Positions 28,225-32,504 of a stretch of DNA of 32,504 nt are shown in pieces. The position numbers and the translations under genes were made by a program. The DNA is from an uncultured Clostridia bacterium (GTDB taxonomy: Bacteria; Bacillota; Clostridia; Christensenellales; CAG-1252), in assembly GCA_946625545.1 (NCBI GenBank), contig CAMOTC010000009.1:1-32504 (forward strand), given 5' to 3'. The first letter of the stretch is position 1. Every line of letters starts with the position of its first letter. The notes under the pieces were generated by a model. It saw nothing but the letters and a program-made list of their open reading frames with translations. It was not told the origin of the DNA and searched no databases.

Positions 28225-28312
28225 TTCTCGCGTGACGAGAAATATCCCTTTCGGCAGCGCCGAAAATATCACTCGAGGGAGCGAATGTCACTCCGCATCG
28301 CGAAATATCACT
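28225..28312 (+). repeat. Palindrome array with AAATATCACT spacers
   Basis: Hairpins TTCTCG/CGAGAA (28225-28241) and TTTCGG/CCGAAA (28249-28265), each with a five-base loop, are followed by AAATATCACT (28264), AATGTCACT (28284) and AAATATCACT (28303), about 20 bases apart. Same architecture as the array at 12073 but another spacer word, sharing the TCACT end. Confidence 0.75.
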
Positions 28313-28316
28313 AAGA

Positions 28317-28344
28317 AAAAAGAGCGCTCACTTGCGCTCTTTTT
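28317..28344. terminator. Bidirectional terminator overlapping the ECF stop codon
   Basis: AAAAAGAGCGC and GCGCTCTTTTT form an 11-bp stem around a six-base loop (28328-28333). The last codons and the TGA of the minus-strand ECF gene are part of the stem-loop, and a T run follows on the minus strand. It also backs up termination of the plus-strand operon. Confidence 0.85.
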
Positions 28345-28906
28345 CGTCGCTTTCTTCGTTTGATTTCGGTAGTTCATCGTAAAACTGATTTTTCCCCACG
28401 AGCTCGGAGAAGGACTTGATACGAGAGGTGGAGAAGAGGAGAAGGAGGGCGAGGACGATGCCGATCCCCCCCTGGATCGCGTTGCCGGGGACGCTCGTAA
28501 CTGCCACCGCGGCGCTCCCTTTCATGATCCAGGAGGCAAAGAAGTATCCCGCCACCATGAGTATCGCGGAGGGGATAGCGGATATCCCTGCCGAGAGGAA
28601 ACGATTTAGGCGGAGCTTCTTCAAGAGATAAAATAGGACGCCTGCGAGCGCGCCTTCCGCCCCCTTGATGAGGAGGGTCGGGAGGATCCAATGCGCGTAG
28701 CCCGAGATCAGGTCGGCGAGGGCGCTCCCGATCCCGCCCGCGATAAAGCCCGCCGCAGGACCGAACGCCACGCCCGTGAAGAGAACGATCCCGTCACCGA
28801 TATTGAGGTATCCGTCCGTCGCGACCATAGGGATACGGATGGCGAAGGTCGCCACCGTGACAAGGGCGCTCATCAGTGCGTACACGGCGATCGTTTTGCT
28901 CTTCAT
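28328..28906 (-). CDS. ECF transporter S component (substrate unknown)
   Basis: 192 residues with about five to six membrane helices. The head AVYALMSALVTVATFAIRIPM and the block GYLNIGDGIVLFTGVAFGPAAG match the ECF-type S component group (riboflavin-transporter-like Pfam family, COG4720 type). S components bind a vitamin or related micronutrient and use shared EcfA/A'/T modules, which are not in this window. There is no recognised vitamin riboswitch in the leader, so the ligand cannot be assigned. The tail after about residue 160 is hydrophilic and charged (NEESDEKERK). A strong AAAGGAGG ribosome site precedes the ATG. Confidence 0.87.
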   Translation of the reverse strand: MKSKTIAVYALMSALVTVATFAIRIPMVATDGYLNIGDGIVLFTGVAFGPAAGFIAGGIGSALADLISGYAHWILPTLLIKGAEGALAGVLFYLLKKLRLNRFLSAGISAIPSAILMVAGYFFASWIMKGSAAVAVTSVPGNAIQGGIGIVLALLLLFSTSRIKSFSELVGKNQFYDELPKSNEESDEKERK

Positions 28907-28928
28907 ACCTTCCTCCTTTGTCTATTTC

Positions 28929-29002
28929 TCGCACCATTATGGGTGCATATCGCATTTGCGAAAGCAAACACCTCGCATCCGATAGGGCTATCGCTTCTCG
29001 CA
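28929..29002 (-). repeat. Palindrome array with TCGCA spacers in the ECF leader
   Basis: On the plus strand TCGCA recurs at 28929, 28950, 28973 and 28998, interleaved with hairpins GCACC/GGTGC (28931-28946), TTTGC/GCAAA with a GAAA loop (28955-28968) and CGATAG/CTATCG (28980-28993). It lies within the ECF 5' leader on the minus strand. The gap 28907-29073 holds no gene. No T run follows, so it does not look like a terminator. Confidence 0.65.
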
Positions 29003-29035
29003 ACAGATTTTCCCCACCGATCCGATAGGTTAATT

Positions 29036-29064
29036 TATACTACCATCAGTAGGTGCGGATGTCA
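29036..29064 (-). promoter_or_regulatory. Candidate promoter and operator of the ECF gene
   Basis: On the minus strand a perfect TTGACA is followed after 17 bases by TAGTAT (or after 20 by TATAAA). Between the boxes sits the dyad CTAC-N5-GTAG, well placed for a repressor. The regulator is not identifiable. Confidence 0.5.
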
Positions 29065-29073
29065 AGAAAACCG

Positions 29074-29766
29074 CTACACTTTCTTGCTGATGACTTCGCC
29101 TGTCGCGGGGTCGAGGAGGAGCGCCCAATAGTCGGAGGGCGACTTGATAAAGGAGACGTAATAGTAGTAGGGGGAGTCCTCCGAGAGGGCGTTCACGAGC
29201 TTAACGTAGATCTCGCGCTCGAGTTTGCCTGTGTCGCTCTCCGCTTTGATCGCGTCCTCAAATTCGCGCTCCGCGATGGCGAGGATCTCCTTTCTCGGGA
29301 GGGTGCCTTCCATCTTATCCGTCAGGGTGACCTCGCTACTCACGATCCCTTCGCAGGTGATGGTGACCGAGAGCACCTTGCCGATCTCCTTCGCGTCTGC
29401 GATCTCGGCGCTGAAGGCGGCGCCCACGACGTCTTTTACAAGGTCTCCGGTTCTTTCGCCCGCCTCGCCCTTGAGGGTATAGGTGTAGGTATTATTGTAG
29501 AGGGCGGCGGAGCGCGGAGTCACGGTCAGCGTGGCGAAGGGGGTCAGCTCCCCGACTTTCCCGTCGATTTCGATGAGTTTCTCCTTCTCTCCGAGGATAA
29601 AGTCGGCGGAGAAGTCGTCGCTCGCACCGACGTACACGGCGTCGTGACAGGTGCTGACGCGCTGTTCGAGGGGGCTTTTCTCCTCTTGCGGCGTCTCCTC
29701 TTTGCAGGCGGCGAAGGTAAAGAGAAGGGCGAAGATCAATGTGATCACGATAAATGCTTTTTTCAT
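29074..29766 (-). CDS. Hypothetical lipoprotein with PepSY-like tail
   Basis: 230 residues. Signal peptide MKKAFIVITLIFALLF with lipobox FAAC (Cys21), then a soluble extracellular domain. The C-terminal end (SFIKSPSDYWALLLDPATGEVISKK) resembles the end of PepSY-type domains, and the region at about 170-195 (ILAIAEREFEDAIKAE) resembles their helix. The rest (beta strands around LYNNTYTYTLKGEAG) is unknown to me. Ribosome site GGAGGAA is good. It diverges from hflX; no clear promoter was found, but the palindrome GGAATTATTCC lies between the two genes at 29813-29823. Confidence 0.8.
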   Translation of the reverse strand: MKKAFIVITLIFALLFTFAACKEETPQEEKSPLEQRVSTCHDAVYVGASDDFSADFILGEKEKLIEIDGKVGELTPFATLTVTPRSAALYNNTYTYTLKGEAGERTGDLVKDVVGAAFSAEIADAKEIGKVLSVTITCEGIVSSEVTLTDKMEGTLPRKEILAIAEREFEDAIKAESDTGKLEREIYVKLVNALSEDSPYYYYVSFIKSPSDYWALLLDPATGEVISKKV

Positions 29767-29812
29767 ACAGTTCCTCCGAATGAATGATGATATATGCTAT
29801 GTCTTGTCCCGA

Positions 29813-29823
29813 GGAATTATTCC
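29813..29823. promoter_or_regulatory. Palindrome in the divergent lipoprotein/hflX gap
   Basis: GGAATTATTCC is a perfect odd-centred 11-base palindrome, 23 bases upstream of the hflX -35 box. It could be an operator; no regulator is suggested by the neighbours. Confidence 0.3.
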
Positions 29824-29845
29824 GCGGCGATATTACGGAGAAAAC

Positions 29846-29875
29846 TTGATAAAGGGGGAAATTTTATATTATAAT
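29846..29875 (+). promoter_or_regulatory. Promoter of hflX, possibly leaderless
   Basis: TTGATA, 18 bases, perfect TATAAT. The -10 ends six bases before ATG 29882. The only purine-rich stretch (AAGGGGGAA) lies more than 20 bases upstream of the ATG, inside the promoter spacer, and would not be transcribed. Confidence 0.75.
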
Positions 29876-29881
29876 AACTAT

Positions 29882-31435
29882 ATGATACACGGCAATACGG
29901 AAGGGATCAAACGCGCGCTCCTGTGGCGCTTGGAGAAACATCTCGGTTACACCGACAAGTCCTCGCTCGTCAGCGAGGAGACTCTCGCTTTGATCTCGGA
30001 GTTTACCATCGCGACGGGGAGAGAGATCTCCGTCTTTATCTCGCGCGCGGGCAGAGTGGAGGCGATCTCGATCGGAGACAGCTCCACCGTAGAGGTGCTC
30101 CCCATCGGGAAGCGCCGTGGTGAGTCGAGCAAGAGCGGCATTCGCGTGATCCACACCCACCCGAAGGGCTCCGCCGTGCTCTCGAATGCCGACGTATCCG
30201 CGCTCAAGCAGATGCACTACGACTGCATTGCGGCGGTGGGGGTATCCCAGCAAGGGGCGAGAAAGATGCAGATCGGCTATATGGCGCCCACGGGGTACAA
30301 GTACGTGGACGTGGAGATCGCGTCGATGGATCACGACGCCCTCCTCGAGATGATCCTCGAGTGCGATAAGGTGGGTAAGAATAAGTCCTCTCTCAAGGAG
30401 GAGATCAATAACCGCTGTATCCTCGTGGGGGTGGGGGACGACGAGTCTCTCTACGAATTGAAGCGTCTCGCCGAGACGGCAAATTACGAGCCTGTCGGGC
30501 AGATCTCACAGCGCCGCACCACCATAGACTCTGTCTATTACGTCGGCAGCGGCAAGATAGACGAGATCGCGATGGAGGCGCAGGTCAAGGGCGCGGCGAT
30601 CGTGATCTTTGACGCTCCCCTGACGGCGGCACAGCACGCGGCGATCGGGGAGAGACTGATGCGTAAGGTCATCGACAGGGGGACCCTGATCCTCGAGATC
30701 TTTGAGAAACACGCCACCACGGCGGAAGGCAGGCTCCAGGTCGAGCTCGCCCGATTGAAATATACTCTCCCGCTCCTCGTGGGACAGGGCGCCTCGATGA
30801 GCCGTCAGCGCGGCGGTTTATACGCGATGGGCGGCTCGGGTGAGACCAAGCTCGAGACGGACAGACGGCATATCCGCAAGCGCATCTCCGAGCTCTCGGA
30901 GAAGCTCCACGCCCTCGAGCAGGGACGTGAGCTCCGCAGGCGTAAGCGCAGTGCGAGCGGGGTAAAGAGCGTGACCCTCCTCGGCTATACGAATGCGGGC
31001 AAGAGCACCCTCATCAACCAAATGAGCCGCTCCGACCTCTACGCGGAGAATAAGCTCTTCGCCACCTTGGACAGCGTCAGCCGCAGTGTGTGGACAGAGC
31101 GCGGGACCTTTGTCCTCACCGATACCGTCGGCTTTATCCGTAATCTGCCGCACACCTTTGTAGAAGCATTCAAGTCCACGTTGGACGAGGTCAGATACGC
31201 AGACCTTTTGATCCACGTCGTGGACGCGTCTTCTCCCGAGATGGCGTCGCAGATCGCGACGGTGGAGTCGGTCATTCGTGAGATCGGCGCAGGAGAGGTC
31301 CCCATCATCACCGTATATAATAAGGCGGACAAAGCCCCCCGCGAGGAAGGCAGGATCTACATCAGCGCGAAATACGGAGAGAACGTCGATCTTCTCAAGA
31401 AGATGATCGTCGAGCGCCTCTTCGGAAAGGAGTAA
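29882..31435 (+). CDS. hflX: Ribosome-associated GTPase HflX with N-terminal JAMM-like domain
   Basis: 517 residues. The C-terminal two thirds is a standard HflX: N-terminal HflX domain (VGSGKIDEIAMEAQ), RLQVELARLKYTLP, the GTPase motifs GYTNAGKST (368-376), DTVGF, NKAD (480-483) and SAKYG. HflX splits stalled ribosomes. Before it, residues 1-170 form an extra domain with HTHPKGSAVLSNAD (91-104): H-x-H-x7-S-x2-D, the JAMM/MPN+ zinc motif also found in RadC; Glu48 in GREISVFISRAGRVE is a candidate partner. The start MIHGNTEGIK fits long clostridial HflX proteins. The track start at 29651 would add 77 residues that cross the promoter and is rejected. It is followed by dut after three bases. Confidence 0.93.
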   Translation: MIHGNTEGIKRALLWRLEKHLGYTDKSSLVSEETLALISEFTIATGREISVFISRAGRVEAISIGDSSTVEVLPIGKRRGESSKSGIRVIHTHPKGSAVLSNADVSALKQMHYDCIAAVGVSQQGARKMQIGYMAPTGYKYVDVEIASMDHDALLEMILECDKVGKNKSSLKEEINNRCILVGVGDDESLYELKRLAETANYEPVGQISQRRTTIDSVYYVGSGKIDEIAMEAQVKGAAIVIFDAPLTAAQHAAIGERLMRKVIDRGTLILEIFEKHATTAEGRLQVELARLKYTLPLLVGQGASMSRQRGGLYAMGGSGETKLETDRRHIRKRISELSEKLHALEQGRELRRRKRSASGVKSVTLLGYTNAGKSTLINQMSRSDLYAENKLFATLDSVSRSVWTERGTFVLTDTVGFIRNLPHTFVEAFKSTLDEVRYADLLIHVVDASSPEMASQIATVESVIREIGAGEVPIITVYNKADKAPREEGRIYISAKYGENVDLLKKMIVERLFGKE

Positions 31436-31438
31436 ACT

Positions 31439-31879
31439 ATGATCGTGAAAGTGAAGAAATTGGATAGACGCGCCACCCTCCCCACCTACGGCTCCCCGCA
31501 GGCGGCGGGAGCGGATCTCTATGCTCTGATCGAGGGGGAGTCCCTCGCGATCAAGGCAGGGGAGACCGTCCTCGTAGGTACGGGACTCTCCGTCGAGATC
31601 CCCGAAGGGTACGTCGGCTTGATCTATGCGCGTAGCGGACTCGCCACCAAGAAGGGTCTCGCCCCCGCAAATAAGGTCGGGGTCATCGACGCCGACTATC
31701 GCGGCGAGATCAAGGTCGCTCTGTATAATCAGTCGGGCAAGGAGCAGACCATTCTCGCAGGCGAGCGCATCGCACAGTTCGTGATCGCCCCCTATTTGAC
31801 CGCGCAGTTCGAGGAGTCGGACACCCTTTCGGACACCGCCCGCGGCGCGGGAGGCTTTGGCTCGACGGGTAATAAGTAA
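31439..31879 (+). CDS. dut: dUTP diphosphatase
   Basis: 146 residues, trimeric dUTPase type. It hydrolyses dUTP to dUMP and pyrophosphate, keeping uracil out of DNA. All five motifs are seen: AGADLYA, ARSGLA, GVIDADYRGEIKVAL, GERIAQFVI and the C-terminal RGAGGFGSTG. AAAGGAG at the end of hflX is its ribosome site, and the three-base gap means one transcript. The terminator at 31902 ends the unit. Confidence 0.97.
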   Translation: MIVKVKKLDRRATLPTYGSPQAAGADLYALIEGESLAIKAGETVLVGTGLSVEIPEGYVGLIYARSGLATKKGLAPANKVGVIDADYRGEIKVALYNQSGKEQTILAGERIAQFVIAPYLTAQFEESDTLSDTARGAGGFGSTGNK

Positions 31880-31901
31880 AACAATCCCTAAAGTCTGATC
31901 G

Positions 31902-31925
31902 AGGCGGCAGAAATGCCGCCTTTTT
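31902..31925 (+). terminator. Intrinsic terminator of hflX-dut
   Basis: AGGCGGCA and TGCCGCCT form a perfect 8-bp stem with a GAAA tetraloop, followed by a T run. Confidence 0.95.
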
Positions 31926-31927
31926 AA

Positions 31928-32063
31928 TAAGGAATTATGAATTGGGAGTTAGGAATATCGGATCGCATGGCTCCGTTTTTTTTGCGGAATGTGTGCGACC
32001 GAGTGCTATGAAGGATCAGCTATCGGGGGTTTTATTCTCTACAAATAGTAGATACAAAAGAAG
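31928..32063. other. Non-coding stretch before the tandem array
   Basis: No gene is visible. It opens with imperfect direct repeats of the kind GAATTATGAATTGGGAG/TTAGGAAT (31930-31957), then GC-richer sequence, and ends with a small TCTAC/GTAGA hairpin (32039-32053) and ACAAAAGAAG, which resembles the tail of the array units and may be the decayed end of an earlier unit. Confidence 0.5.
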
Positions 32064-32504
32064 AAACTCTATCACACGCGGATAGATAACAATCGCTGAG
32101 GGTGGAGACCGGGGGAGAGACGATTGCTCCGTAGATGCTTGCTTGCTGAGCCGTAGAGTGGTATGAGAACAAACGCTCACAAGAGAGAATAAATAAACTC
32201 TATCACACGCGGATAGATAACAATCGCAGAGGGGGGGAACGAGCGCCAGGCAGAAACATCGCTTGCTGACCCGTAGAGTGGTATGAGAACAAACGCTTAC
32301 AAGAGAGAATAAAAAACTCTATCACACGCGGATAGAGAAAAATCGCTGAGGGCGGAGAGTGGGGGAGAGACGATTGCTCCGTAGATGCTTGCTTGCTGAC
32401 CCGTAGAGTGGTATGAGAACAAACGCTTACAAAAGAGAATAAAAAAACTCTATCACACGCGGATAGAGAAAAATCGCTGAGGGCGGAGAGTGGGGGAGAG
32501 ACGA
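32064..32504. repeat. Tandem repeat array, units of 131, 119 and 131 bases plus a partial unit
   Basis: Units begin with AAACTCTATCACACGCGGAT at 32064, 32195, 32314 and 32445; the last is cut by the window end after 60 bases. Units 1 and 3 differ at about nine positions; unit 4 is identical to the first 60 bases of unit 3. A block of about 75-80 bases spanning each unit junction is nearly invariant, while the part between AATCGC and GCTTGCTGA is replaced in unit 2. Each unit head folds as TCTATC/GATAGA (CTCTATC/GATAGAG in units 3 and 4) with loop ACACGCG. No long ORF crosses the array in the supplied track. Confidence 0.9.

Noticed and set aside
28907-29060. Known vitamin riboswitch before the ECF gene
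   Set aside because: No TPP (CTGAGA), FMN (AGGGCGGGGTG), cobalamin or THF core was seen; only short independent hairpins.
29651-29881. 77-residue upstream extension of HflX in the ORF track
   Set aside because: It runs antisense through the lipoprotein signal peptide and across the hflX promoter; MIHGNTEGIK at 29882 is the family-like start.
32064-32504. CRISPR array
   Set aside because: Unit length of 119-131 bases, conserved block of about 75-80 bases and nearly identical cores in units 1 and 3 do not fit repeats with unique spacers.
32064-32504. Integron attC array
   Set aside because: No GTTRRRY/RYYYAAC core pair was found at unit ends and no cassette genes lie between the units.

Overview
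The window reads as a chromosomal segment of a Gram-positive bacterium of the Bacillota, most likely an uncultured Clostridia-type gut lineage. This rests on gene content and style: an ntp-type V-ATPase operon in Enterococcus/Clostridia order, a long bifunctional Rel, PadR, an ECF transporter S component, diacylglyceryl lipoproteins with FAAC/LAGC lipoboxes, AGGAGG ribosome sites and sigma-A promoters. It is an inference and cannot be fixed to a genus. Coding density is high, most genes sit in tightly packed operons, and the only clear non-coding blocks are hairpin-rich repeats.

Region by region. (1) 1-1353: an RsmF-type rRNA m5C methyltransferase on the minus strand, diverging from a small unknown gene (1589-1921). 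(2) 2023-11897: one operon with a consensus promoter: rpiB, then nine V-ATPase genes in the order F-I-K-E-C-G-A-B-D (ntp naming), then an SGNH/CE2-like esterase joined by an ATGA overlap. The K subunit carries the full set of Na+ ligands known from E. hirae NtpK, so this is probably a sodium pump or ATP synthase. (3) 11898-12202: non-coding, with a palindrome array and a promoter placed so that the next gene may be leaderless. (4) 12203-16511: a five-helix membrane-anchored GH36-like glycosidase and a cytoplasmic GH127-like (beta-L-arabinofuranosidase-type) enzyme, closed by a bidirectional terminator. (5) 16593-18549, minus strand: a DUF4349 lipoprotein and an SH3-NlpC/P60 cell-wall hydrolase lipoprotein. 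(6) 18686-28142: a seven-gene run with no gap above 17 bases: PadR regulator, an unusual SF1 helicase with a TPR-like tail, a coiled-coil protein, a single-pass GLUG-repeat surface protein, a small two-helix membrane protein, rel, and a YghO-like acyltransferase. The first five look like a dedicated cassette of unknown function. (7) 28143-29881: terminators and hairpin arrays, an ECF S component and a lipoprotein on the minus strand. (8) 29882-31879: a long HflX carrying an N-terminal JAMM-type metal motif, then dUTPase and a strong terminator. (9) 31926-32504: non-coding, ending in a tandem array of about 131-base units that runs off the window.

The observations most worth following are: three genes (rsmF, the GH36 gene, hflX) whose -10 boxes lie exactly six bases before the start codon with no ribosome site between; the helicase/coiled-coil/GLUG membrane cassette; the JAMM motif in HflX; the terminal tandem array with a conserved block and an exchangeable core; and three palindrome arrays that share one architecture but use different spacer words.
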